Positions 21,417 through 31,815 of a stretch of 64,000 nucleotides of DNA are shown piece by piece. Position 1 is the first letter of the stretch. Every line of letters starts with the position of its first letter. The stretch is from positions 62,001 to 126,000 of the forward strand of contig JAULAV010002380.1 of assembly GCA_030789695.1 (NCBI GenBank), read 5' to 3'. The notes beneath the pieces are model-generated. The model saw nothing but the letters and a program-made list of their open reading frames with translations. It searched no databases and was not told where the DNA came from. The stretch is from Scilla litardierei (Eukaryota; Streptophyta; Magnoliopsida; Asparagales; Asparagaceae). A program made the translations under genes and the position numbers.

Positions 21417-23891
21417 TGTCACGCCCCGCTTCCCTAAAATGGAGGCGAGACGTGAAAAGGTCCGCACGAGAGTGGAGCTGTGAAGCCCCAAACCCGATAA
21501 GCGTCAATAAAACATAAGCAGGTCCCTGTAACCACAAATGGAACAACAATAATAACACAAGGAGAGACAGAAATAAATTCTCATATCTCATAATTTGTCC
21601 AACATGAAAATTAAGTTCAACATCCAGAAAAGCCACCAGGCTAAAAGAAAGAGTCTAAAGGCCCAGAACAAGGCCAATAAAAGCAACAACGTAACAAGTA
21701 TAGGTGTTACGCACCGACAACAAAACAGCAGTCTAAGCAAAAGGGAAAACACAACGAAGACACTAGGACTGGTCCCCAGTGTCCACGTACTCCTCGCCAA
21801 ACACAGACTCGGGCTCGGCGTCAGCAAACACCTCGTCCTCTACAAAGTACTCAGGCTCAGGATCTAACATGTGTCACCCAAAAGAGTAAAGGGGCACATG
21901 TCAGCAAGTCTAAAAGACTTGGGCAAGGAAACAGAAAGTAAGGCAAACTAACAACCTAGCAGTTTTAGTATGCATGACATGGCAGTTATAACATGAGTGC
22001 ACAAGCAAGACATGGCGAAACAATAAGTACAAGAGAACAATTATCGGAACAAGTCAAGAGTAGCCGAGCTACTAACAAACTCAATCTTTTCACTAGTCAC
22101 GTTTCAAGTTGTTTGTAGATGTTTACGCCTTACAGCTATATGGTTTGGAATTCACGCTGATTGGCCGCTTAACACTACCCCAAAACCCAGAGTTTACGCC
22201 TTACCACTGCAGTTGCTGATCGGGCAGACTCCCAGTTGATTGGCTGCTTAACTCTTACCCCCAATACCCACATGTAAACGAGTCAGGGTCCCTGCACACG
22301 AGCTCAGTAAATGAGCCAGGGTTGCCCCGCACAGGAGCTCGCATTCTAGTTCACGACTCATAAGCATTTGGCGTAGGGGTGCACCTAGCCAGAAACAAGT
22401 AGGTCGGGCATTGGATATCAACCAACACATGGCCCGCTTCTGGAACACGATCCAGGAAACACAAGTATTGTAGCGAAGCTACGCAATCACGGAAACACTT
22501 AAAGAATGCAATGACATGTCAAATAATTTGCGTACCGTTAATGGAATTTAAACATGACATGGTAATTGTGCAACATGATAAATGTCGGATCTAGCTTCGT
22601 TGTCAAGCTAGTTCCTAAATTTACGCCTAGGCGAGTATCATTTCGTCGCCTAGCCTCTTTTACGCCTACAACAAGCAAATGGCCTAAGACATGGCCCAAA
22701 ACCCTAAGTGGCAAGTTTCACTTGCCTAGCACCGATGATGACGATCAACGAAGGTTCGTCCCACGGACGCTAATTTACGGGGAAGTCGCTGTTATGGGGA
22801 AACAATCATCAAAACAACATTCATTTCATTGGGGTTTCACAAAAACACAACGGGTTATGAAAACATTAAGAGATCGATTATTACCGTATCGGAAGCGGAA
22901 GAAACGCTCCGGGGAACCTAGGGATCAGATCTGGAATGGATGGGGAAAATCTGGAGAAATGGGGTTTTGGGTGATTTTGGGGGATTTGATGAAGGTTTGA
23001 GGAAGATGAGAGGTAGAATGTGTTAAGTGAGGGTTTGGATGATGGATTTTGGGCTTGGGATGAAGGAATAAGGGTTTGAGGTAGTAGGGGGCTCAATGGG
23101 GGAGAAATTAGGTTTAGAGTTGAAGAAGATGAAGAAGAAAACGTTTGGGAGGGGTTTAAATAGGAAGGGCTGGCGGCTGCCCAGAAATTAGGGTTTCGAC
23201 ACTGATTAGTCGGTCAGAGAACAACCACTGACCGACTAGTTTGGGAACTAGTCGGTCGGTTGACCAACGCAGACCGACTAAGTCCAAACAGTAACTCCTT
23301 TACAAAAATAGGATTTAGATTTAGTTGGTCAAAGAACAACTACCGACCGACTAGTTTGACATCTAGTCGGTCGATGAACGTTCTTAGACGGACTAAGAAT
23401 GAACAGTAACTAGTACCAAAAATAGTTAATGAGTTTGTCGGTTAAAGAAGCATTGCTGACCGACTAGTTTGCAACCTAGTCGGTCAACCAACGTTCTCAG
23501 ACCGACTAACGATAAACAGTAACTCCTGAGAAATTAACAAAGCCAACTAGTCGGTTCAAGAAGGTTTTCCGACCGACTGGATCGTCATCTAGTCGGTCGG
23601 TGCCCCTTCTTACACCGGCTAATGAGCACCAAAAGTTCCGAAATAGAGCGCGAAGCTCCGGGATCGATTCCTAAGACTCCTAGGCTTGATTTAATAATAA
23701 GATATGACCGATACGAAGCCCGTCACGAATGACTTACTCCGAAATCGACGATTAACGAAAGAATCTAGAAAATCACGACGAAACGATCGAAAATGAAAGC
23801 TACGGAGACGAAAACCACATATAAGGAGAAAATTGACCAAAACATATACTATAATATAATAAATCCAGATACATGAAAACCAGTCGTTACA
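21417..23891 (-). repeat. Tekay 3' LTR (complete)
   Basis: In its own sense it starts TGTAACGACTGG after a polypurine tract and ends GGCGTGACA. A TATA box (complement of TTTAAATAGG, 23156-23165) has a block of four repeated units with strong inverted repeats upstream (23190-23640). Downstream of it, the leader contains two degenerate repeats with TTACGCCTTAC and TGATTGGC (about 22120-22260). Confidence 0.9.
23190..23640 (-). repeat. Four tandem units, each with a GACCGACTAG hairpin
   Basis: Units of roughly 105-115 bp each contain a near-perfect inverted repeat: 23230-23240 with 23247-23257 (11 bp), 23345-23354 with 23363-23372, 23458-23467 with 23476-23485, and 23569-23578 with 23591-23600. 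The arms are nearly the same and the loops differ. The block lies just upstream of the TATA box. The other LTR has the same block, split by the level-4 insertion in its second hairpin. Confidence 0.8.
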
Positions 23892-23902
23892 TCCTCCCTA
23901 TC
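23892..23902 (-). other. Tekay polypurine tract
   Basis: The minus strand reads GATAGGGAGGA directly before the 3' LTR start TGTAACG. This is the expected place and composition for the plus-strand primer. Confidence 0.7.
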
Positions 23903-23937
23903 TTAAGAAAAATTTCGTCCTCGGAATTTCCCAACAC

Positions 23938-24150
23938 TCACGTGTCCGGGAACAAAAGTGGGAAACGCTCTCGCATCTCATCCTCATTCTCCCAAGTAGA
24001 CTCTCCAGGCGAGCCGTGTCGCCACATCACCCTCACAAGATTGACAACCTTGTTCTGAAGTGACTTCTGACGCCTGTCCAGAATCTACACTGGCTGCTGG
24101 TCATACGTCATATCGGGGCGAACGGTAATCTCCGAAAAATCCACTGCATG
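23938..24150 (-). pseudogene. C-terminal chromodomain of Tekay Pol
   Basis: The end of the polyprotein follows the integrase. After a DFSEI-type linker and a DMTYDQQPV motif there is a TAG stop (24085-24087). Beyond it the same frame continues with a chromodomain-like stretch containing WRHGSPGESTWE and ending at TGA (23938-23940). Tekay-clade elements carry such a chromodomain, thought to direct integration to marked chromatin. In this copy the stop would remove it. The premature stop is one base from a GAG codon. Confidence 0.8.
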
Positions 24151-24840
24151 AGATGGATCGCTAATGTATCGACGAAGCTGCGACACATGGAAAACATTGT
24201 GAACTCCTTCCAAAGATGGCGGCAAGGCTAAGTGGTAAGCTACCTCGCCAACTCTCTCCAGAACGTCAAACGGTCCAATGTATCGCGGGCTCAACTTCCC
24301 CCGCTTCCCAAAACGAATCACACCACGATTCGGGGAAATCCTCAGAAACACATGGTCACCCAGCTAAAACTCCAAAGGACGACGTTTAGCATCCGCCCAA
24401 TGCTTAAAACAGTCCTGAGCAATTCTCAACCTCTCCCGAATGTTCCTGACAACATCCACAGCCTCCATGATCATTTCAGGTCCCAACAACTCCCGATCAC
24501 CAACGCCATCCCAACTCAATGGCGATCGACATTTCCTCCCATAAAGAGCGGTGAAAGGCGCCATGCCAATACTCACCTGGAAGCTGTTGTTGTAAGAAAA
24601 CTCTACTAGATGTAGATGGTCCTCCCACGAACCCTTGAAATCCAACATGCACGCCCTCAGCATGTCCTCCAAGATCTGAATCGTCCTCTCGGACTGGCCA
24701 TCCGTCTGCGGATGGTACGTTGTGCTGAAACTCAGACGCGTACCCAAACTCTTCTGCAAACTCTGCCAGAACTGAGATGTGAACCTCGTGTCTCTGTCCG
24801 ACACGATACTCACGGGGTCTCCGTGAAGTCGTACGACCTC
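24150..24840 (-). pseudogene. Integrase core (second part) and C-terminal domain of Tekay Pol
   Basis: The frame starts right after the 71-bp intron-like segment. It shows SIVSDRD (second catalytic Asp) and QTDGQSERT, whose Glu completes the D,D-35-E triad. It then passes through the GPQ-like C-terminal part (PRYIGPFDVLERVG) and an HVSQLRRY motif. A TAG stop (24364-24366) interrupts it at a position where relatives have Gln. Integrase joins the cDNA to the host chromosome; this copy is not expected to make a whole enzyme. Confidence 0.85.
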
Positions 24841-24911
24841 CTGCACGATTCACATTACATCACTATCCAACTAGGAAAAGGAAATAAAAATGGAGAGTAA
24901 AAGAATTTTAC
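24841..24911 (-). other. 71-bp GT-AG intron-like segment inside integrase
   Basis: On the minus strand it begins GTAAAATTC and ends CGTGCAG, is T-rich, and contains stops. The codons on either side join in frame and in register with other Tekay integrases only when these 71 bases (not a multiple of three) are left out. The flanks ATGGAG and GAGGTC fit plant exon borders. Confidence 0.7.
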
Positions 24912-25300
24912 CTCCATATATCTCCTTGCTAGCGCCTCAGTGGACTGTCCCACTCGGAATGGAATAAAGTGCGCGGATTTGGTCAATCAATCTACGATCA
25001 CCCAAATCGCGTCATTCTGCTTCGGACTCCGAGGTAGTCCAGTCACGAAATCCATAGTGATGTGTTGCCACTTCCACTCCGGAATCGGAAGCGGTTGTAG
25101 TAACCCGGCCGCACGCTGTTGCTCCACCTTCATTTGCTGGCAAACCAAACACTTGGCTACACTCTGAGCCACACTCCTCTTCATACCATGCCACCAAAAG
25201 TTCAGACGAAGATCCTGGTACATCTTGGTCCCACCAGGATGCACAGAATACGGCGAACTATGTGCCTCCACAATTAACTCCTCTCTAATATCCCCAGCTG
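24912..25300 (-). pseudogene. Integrase zinc finger and first part of the core, Tekay Pol
   Basis: An HHCC zinc-binding segment (His residues around [13 protein letters not shown], Cys pair in KCLVCQQ) is followed by [13 protein letters not shown], which holds the first catalytic Asp. A TGA stop (24987-24989) replaces a codon that is usually Arg (CGA to TGA). The frame then runs on to the intron-like segment at 24911. Confidence 0.85.
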
Positions 25301-25559
25301 GCACACACAACCTGTCTCCAAACCTCAGCAAGCCATCCTCATGAATCAAAAAGTCAGTCTGCAGACTGGCTTCCACCTGCTCCTGAATCTTCACCAGCTT
25401 CGAATCTCCAGCCTGGCCAGCCTTAATCCGATCCACAATCGTCGACTGTATCTGCATACACATCAACGAAGAAGCCTCCCCAGGAAGAACAATCTCAACA
25501 CCAGAATCGCAAAAATCCTGCTGCAATCTCCACTGCGAAGTCAAAATCATCACCGCCGG

Positions 25560-25910
25560 AAGCCTACTCAGCGCATCCGGAACCACATTCACCTTGCCAG
25601 GGTGAAACCGCAAATCAATCTCATAATCCGCCATGAGCTCCAACCACCGACGTTGTCGCATGTTGAGCTCCTTCTGAGTAAAAATATACTTCAAGCTTTT
25701 GTGATCGTTGCAGATCTTCACTTTCTCACTCAGCCGAAAGTGCCTCCAAATCTTAAGAGCAAACACAACGGTAGCCAACTCCAAATCATGCGTCGGGTAA
25801 TTCCTCTCATGAACCTTGAGCTGACGAGAAGCGTAAGCTACAACATGTCCATGCTGATGAAACACACAACCGAGACCCTTGCCAGAAGCATCACAAAAGA
25901 TCTCAAATCC
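25560..25910 (-). pseudogene. RNase H domain of Tekay Pol
   Basis: The domain begins at [13 protein letters not shown] (first catalytic Asp), contains [19 protein letters not shown] (catalytic Glu) and DHKSLKY (Asp), and ends near VVPDALSR. It is in one open stretch with the integrase zinc finger (26033 to 24987). RNase H removes the RNA strand during reverse transcription. No break is visible inside the domain. Confidence 0.9.
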
Positions 25911-26009
25911 ACCGCTGCGATCAGGCACAACAAGAACAGGGACAGTCGTCAAACGCTCTCTCAGAACACCAAAGGCATCCTCACAATCACCCGACCAAAC
26001 AAAAGCAAC

Positions 26010-26800
26010 ATCCTTCCGCGTCAATCTGGTCATCGGCTCAGCAATGCGGGAAAAGTCCTTAATGAAGCACCGATAGTAACCAGCAAGTCCAAGGAAACTC
26101 CGGATCTCAGACGCTGACTGCGGAACAGGTCACTCTCTGATGGCCCTAATCTTCTCGGGATCCACTGAAATACCATCCCCAGTCACCACATGCCCCAGAA
26201 AAGCAACCCTGTCCAGCCAAAACTCGCACTTCGAAAACTTAGCATACAAACGATGCTTCCTCAAAATCTCCGATACCGTCCTCAAGTGCGAGGCATGCTC
26301 CTCCACCGACTTTGAATAGATCAGAATGTCGTCAATAAAGATAACGACAAACTTATCCAAAAAGTCGTAGAAAATCAGGTTCATCAGATTCATGAAAACT
26401 GCGGGTGCGTTAGTCACGCCGAAAGGCATAACCACAAACTCATAGTGTCCATACTTCGTCCTGAACGCTGTCTTCGGAACATCTCCCTTCTTCACCTTCA
26501 ACTGATGGTAACCACTCCTCAAATCCAATTTAGAAAACACCCTCGAACCTCCAAGCTGATCAAAAATATCATCGATGCGAGGCAACGAGTATTTATTCTT
26601 GATGGTCACCGCATTCAACTCCCGATAGTCCATGCACATGCGACGCTAACCATCCTTCTTCTTCACCAGCAGCACCGGTGCTCCCCACGGAGACACACTA
26701 GGGTTGATATAACCCTTCTGCAAAAGCTCATCCAGCTGCTTCTGCAATTCCTCCAACTCAGCGGGTGCCATATGATAAGGCGCCTTCGAAATCGGCTGCG
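26010..26800 (-). pseudogene. Reverse transcriptase domain of Tekay Pol
   Basis: Motifs appear in the usual order: KGYINPS.SPWGAPVLLVKKKDG, then [40 protein letters not shown] and the active site FIDDILIYS, then LGHVV. Two stops interrupt it: TAG at 26646-26648 after KKKDG and TGA at 26130-26132 after RAIRE. The active-site Asp pair is intact. This is the only reverse transcriptase in the window. Confidence 0.92.
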
Positions 26801-26999
26801 CTCCCGGAACAAGATCAATAGAAAATTCTAGAGCTCGATCAGGTGGCAGACCAGACATCTCCTCAGGGAAGACGTCATCAAAATCCCGCACAACCGCTGG
26901 CCTCTCCAGCTCCATCTGCATAGCCACAACCTCCACCGGCCTGGCCCGAAACCTGACAGGACCAAGCGAGCTGCTACCACGGCTGAACTCAAATACTGG

Positions 27000-27331
27000 A
27001 TGTCCGGGAATCTCGAACACCACCTTCTTCCTCCGACAGTCGATCGTAGCATAGAAGCTCGCAAGCCAGTCCATCCCAAGAACTGCATCATAGTTGATGA
27101 TGTCGTGGACAATGAAATCAGCGTAAAGCTCATGTCCATAGACCACCAACGAGCAAGAATTGCAACCAAGATGCACCGAGACCACGCCATTCCCTGTAAC
27201 GATATTCCAACTCTTGCGAAGAGGGGACGTCGACAAGGAATGCTTCTCCACGAAGCTCCGAGAAATAATGCACATCGATGCACCAGAGTCAAAGAGGACT
27301 CGTGCAGGAAATGTGCACACCAAAACCACAC
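27000..27331 (-). pseudogene. Protease domain of Tekay Pol
   Basis: A retropepsin-like domain starts just after the 113-bp intron-like segment. It carries the active site LFDSGAS and, downstream, the AVLGMDWL motif that is typical of Ty3 proteases. It cuts Gag-Pol into its parts. The domain itself has no stop. Confidence 0.9.
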
Positions 27332-27444
27332 CTAACCAGCAATTAACAATCAAACCCTAGTCTAGCAAACAACCATGTTCAAGCAAACAACACAATCTAA
27401 TAATCAAAACCAGCTAGGAAAGTAACAGCTAGATTGAGGATTAC
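27332..27444 (-). other. 113-bp GT-AG intron-like segment between zinc knuckle and protease
   Basis: On the minus strand it begins GTAATCC and ends CTGGTTAG, is T-rich and contains several stops. Leaving it out joins the Gag frame (codon phase set by 28576) to the protease frame, which otherwise differ. The length is not a multiple of three, so simple read-through cannot link them. Confidence 0.7.
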
Positions 27445-28576
27445 CTGCGATAACCTCATCCACAGCCTCGCTCTCCACAGCGGTCATCAGAAAAGCATGC
27501 CTCCTCGGTGGAATAGCCTGCTGAAAAGCCTGCCTCTGTGGAACAAGAGCTGCTCCACGTCTAGCAGGAACAGACGCTCGCTGCTGCAACGGCTGTGCTG
27601 CAACAGGTGCCCTCAGCAGCTGATTCGCATGCCGACAATCCTTCGCGACATGGGAAGCATCACCACAAACCAAACACTGGCCCAGAAACTTCCTACACTG
27701 ATCCTTGATGTGGCCAGGCTTACCGCAGAAATGGCAAGTCTTCAGAATTGGCCCTCCTGGCCTCTTAAACTGAGCTGGCTGATTAGGCTTGAAACCAGGC
27801 CTAACCACCGCCCTCGCCTGCTCCATAGGCCTCTTCCCAGCTCCTGAAACATGTCCTCTCCTCTGACTTAGGTTCAGCTCCTGCCTCCTCGCAGCGACCA
27901 GAACCTTCTGATAAGAGTCCAGATCAGAGGAAGACACGAAACTCTAGAGCTCCAAAGCAAGTCCCTGCAGGAACCTCTGAGCCCTCTCATCAGCATCCTG
28001 CAGCATCTTCGGTGCGAACCGACTCAGCCTAGTGAACTCTTGGTGGTACAGGTCCACCGTCAAGCTCCCTTGCTTCAGATTAATGAAGCGCTGCAACATC
28101 TCCTTCCTAGCAGCCTTCGGAAAGAACTCCTCATCAAACCTGGACTTAAAGGTAGTCCAAGCTATCGGCTCCACCAACATCTTCTCTTCCGCATCCCACC
28201 AGTTCCGAGCATTATCCTTGAGTTGCCTCTTCGCCAAATCAACCCATCCAGCCGGGGTGATCTTGGCCATCTTCAAATTATCCTCAATGTTCCGAATCCA
28301 CTCATCGGCAGCCAGAGGACCCTCAGACCCATCAAAATATGCGGGACCCAGCTCCCGAAATTGCTTCGCTCCTGGCACGGAGCGAGGGGCATCCGGAAGT
28401 GCCCGGGCAGCTCGAGAAAGTGGAGCATTCTGGACTTGTAGGAGCACGCCCTGCTGCACTTGCATCATCTGGAGCATCATCCGCATCATCTCTCCATTGG
28501 TGGGTTCCCGCTCAGGCTCCTTATCATGAGGGGGCGCACCACTACCTCCACCACGGGTGAATCGCCTTCCTGCCAT
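27445..28576 (-). pseudogene. Gag of Tekay element
   Basis: It starts with an ATG at 28574-28576. The first 210 codons hold the capsid block: FDGSEGPLAADEWI, then an RNWWD motif, and FPKAARKEM before QGSLTVDLYHQEF. A TAG stop (27944-27946) separates this from the nucleocapsid part. That part has a CCHC knuckle CHFCGKPGHIKDQC and a second one CLVCGDASHVAKDC. Gag forms the virus-like particle and binds the RNA. The double knuckle and the position next to the 5' LTR fit the Tekay lineage. Confidence 0.9.
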
Positions 28577-28719
28577 CTAATGACACAGAAAACGAAGCAG
28601 ATTAGACTCATAGCTTATGACTCGGACGTCGAACTTAGTTTATTGGACATTCTAATATTATTATCGGCATTCCGATAATCGCAGTTACAGAAGGACCTGC
28701 ATGGGCCACCAACAAAACC
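28577..28719 (-). other. Tekay leader between 5' LTR and gag
   Basis: This is only 143 bases. I expected a primer-binding site next to 28719, but the minus strand there (GGTTTTGTTGGTGGCC) does not match initiator tRNA-Met or the tRNA-Asp site of the neighbouring elements. Confidence 0.5.
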
Positions 28720-30674
28720 TGTCACGCCCCGCTTCCCTAAAATGGAGGCGAGACGTGAAAAGGTCTGCACGAGAGTGGAGCTGTGAAGCCCCAAACCCGA
28801 TAAGCGTCAATAAAACATAAGCATGTCCCTGTAACCACAAACGGAACAACAATAATAACACAAGGAGAGACAGAAATAAAATCTCATATCTCATAATTTG
28901 TCCAATATGAAAATTAAGTTCAACATCCAGAAAAGCCACCAGGCTAAAAGAAAGAGTCTAAAGGCCCAGAACAAGGCCAACAAAAACAACAACGTAACAA
29001 GTATAGGTGCTACGCACCGGCAACAAAACAGCAGTCTAAGCAAAAGGGAAAACACAACGAAGACACTAGGACTGGTCCCCAGTGTCCACGTACTCCTCGC
29101 CAAACACAGGCTCGGGCTCGGCGTCAGCAAACACCTCGTCCTCTACAAAGTACTCAGGCTCAGGATCTAACATGTGTCACCCAAAAGAGTAAAGGGGCAC
29201 ATGTCAGCAAGTCTAAAAGACTTGGGCAAGGAAACAGAAAGTAAGGCAAACTAACAACCTAGCAGTTTTAGTATGCATGACATGGCAGTTATAACATGAG
29301 TGCACAAGCAAGACATGGCGAAACAATAAGTACAAGAGAACAATTATCGGAACAAGTCAAGAGTAACCGAGCTACTAACAAACTCAATCTTTTCACTAGT
29401 CACGTTTCAAGTTGTTTGTAGATGTTTACGCCTTACAGCTGAATGGTTTGGCATTCACGCTGATTGGCCGCTTAACACTACCCCAAAACCCAGAGTTTAC
29501 GCCTTACCACTGCAGTTGCTGATCGGGCAGACTCCCAGTTGATTAGCCGCTTAACTCTTACCCCCAATACCCACATGTAAACGAGCCAGGGTCCCTGCAC
29601 ACGAGCTCAGTAAATGAGCCAGGGTTGCCCCGCACAGGAGCTCGCATTCTAGTTCATGACTCATAAGCATTTGGCGTAGGGGTGCACCTAGCCGGAAACA
29701 AGTAGGTCGGGCATTGGCTATCAACCAACACATGGCCCGCTTCTGGAACACGATCCAGGAAACACAAGTATTGTAGCGAAGCTACGCAATCACGGAAACA
29801 CTTAAAGAATGCAATGACATGACAAATAATTTGTGTACCGTTAATGGAATTTAAACATGACATGGTAATTGTGCAACATGATAAATGTTGGATCCAGCTT
29901 CGTTGTCAAGCTAGTTCCTAAATTTGCGCCTAGGCGAGTATCATTTCATCGCCTAGCCTCTTTTACGCCTACAACAAGCAAATGGCCTAAGACATGGCCC
30001 AAAACCCTAAGTGGCAAGTTTCACTTGCCTAGCACCGAGGATGACGATCAACGAAGGTTCGTCCCACGGACGCTAATTTACGGGGAAGTCGCTGTTATGG
30101 GGAAACAATCATCAAAACAACATTCATTTCATTAGGGTTTCACAAAAACACAACGGGTTATGAAAACATTAAGAGATCGATTATTACCGTATCGGGAGCA
30201 GAAGAAACGCTCCGGGGAACCTAGGGATCAGATCTGGAATGGATGGGGAAAATCTGGAGAAATGGGGTTTTGGGTGATTTTGGGGGATTTGATGAAGGTT
30301 TGAGGAAGATGAGAGGTGGAATGTGTTAAGTGAGGGTTTGGATGATAGATTTTGGGCTTGGGATGAAGGAATAAGGGTTTGAGGTAGTAGGGGGCTCAAT
30401 GGGGGAGAAATTAGGTTTAGAGTTGAAGAAGATGAAGAAGAAAACGTTTGGGAGGGGTTTAAATATGAAGGGCTGGCGACTGCCCAGAAATTAGGGTTTC
30501 GACACTGATTAGTCGGTCAGAGAACAACCACTGACCGACTAGTTTAGGAACTAGTCGGTCGGTTGACCAACGCAGACCGACTAAGTCCAAACAGTAACTC
30601 CTGTACAAAAATAGGATTTAGATTTAGTCGGTCAAAGAACAACTACCGACCGACTAGTTTGACATCTAGTCGGT
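28720..30674 (-). repeat. Tekay 5' LTR, larger part
   Basis: It matches 21417-23371 of the other LTR, with scattered substitutions. Level 4 entered after the TCGGT at 30670-30674, inside one arm of the second U3 hairpin. The rest of the LTR is at 52687-53205. Confidence 0.92.
30670..30674. repeat. Target-site duplication of level 4 (left copy)
   Basis: TCGGT is present at 30670-30674 and 52682-52686 and occurs once at the matching place of the other Tekay LTR (23367-23371). One exact duplication encloses the whole three-LTR array. Confidence 0.95.
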
Positions 30675-31033
30675 TGATCGCTCCGGATACACACCCAAAG
30701 AACGGTTGTAGTTTTACCGCAAGTGCACGGTGTAGTAGCGAGCGGGTATCGAACACAGGGAGGACGAATGACTGTGCTTGCTTCGAATCAACCTGGCTAT
30801 TTGAGAACAGAGAAAATTGCCTTGGGTGATCCTGTCACAATCGTCAGACAAATGTGCGAAATATCAAATCAAATAAAGAACGTCTAGGGAATGGGGAATT
30901 CCCGCTACTCACCGTATTTCATAAATGTGGTTCGTCGGTATCAAAATTGCTAGAATGAGAATTCGGATGAACTAGTTGCAACTGAATGTAGAACCAAGCT
31001 CACGCTCTCGCGCTGTTGCCGGTCTATAGCTAT

Positions 31034-31333
31034 CCTAGGTTTGGGTCCAATCTCTTGCAAACCCTAGCCTAGGGAAGCTAGCATTAGGATCAACATCATC
31101 GTCCAATTGCGCACCGAGCCCAATCTCTTGCAAACTCGGTCCACAATCTAAATTAGGATAGTTCCTACCCGTCCAATCTCTTGCAAACGGGTATTGGCAT
31201 GGAATTGCAATCGGAAATCCTGGTATCGGTCCAATCTCTTGCAAACCGATACTTCTAAAATCCGACTCCAACCCAATTCGGATTTCTAGGGCTTCCTATC
31301 AAATTGGGATCCAATCTCTTGCAAATCCCAATT
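31034..31333 (-). other. Five hairpins with one constant 14-base loop, LTR 1
   Basis: The loop CCAATCTCTTGCAA (plus strand) occurs five times. The arms are GGGT/ACCC (31043-31046 with 31061-31064, extended by CCTAGG 31034-31039 with 31068-31073), ACCGAG/CTCGGT (31113-31118 with 31135-31140), TACCCGT/ACGGGTA (31166-31172 with 31187-31193), GTATCGGT/ACCGATAC (31223-31230 with 31245-31252) and AATTGGGAT/ATCCCAATT (31302-31310 with 31325-31333). Each arm pair is different and self-complementary. A sixth stem without the loop word is at 31258-31265 with 31278-31285. Confidence 0.9.
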
Positions 31334-31815
31334 GATTTGAATTCCTAGCTATCCGTAATAAATCGATCCCAATCTAATCCCTAATAGCAATTCTAGCTCA
31401 ATTTCTACCAATTCATCACAAATAGGAAATAGGGCTTGTAGGGTTCATCCCCACGCCCCAAGACGTGGAGACTACTCACAAATCATAGCAATAGCACAAA
31501 AATAATCAATGAAATAAGCAATAGAATTCATCACAAATATTGAGATAAACAATAAAAATAGGATTTTTAGGGAAGAGAGATGCAAACCAATGGAGTTCTT
31601 CAATTTAATCCAACAAAAATCCAAGTTTTTCCTCTTCTCCAATCACAATAATAAAACTAAAAAGTAATCTAAAAAGCTGCAAAAAATCTAAGAGATGGCT
31701 CTCAAAACTAGGGTAAAAACAGGGCTTAAATAGCCCCAAAAATCTTCCAAAAATCGTGACCAAAATACCCCTGCACAGCCTGTTTTCCGCAGTTTTCACT
31801 ACAGGCAGCGCATCG

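Noticed and set aside
31034..31333. CRISPR-like array of regularly repeated CCAATCTCTTGCAA
   Set aside because: The genome is a plant's, spacing is irregular, and the repeat is the loop of hairpins whose arms vary; there are no cas genes.
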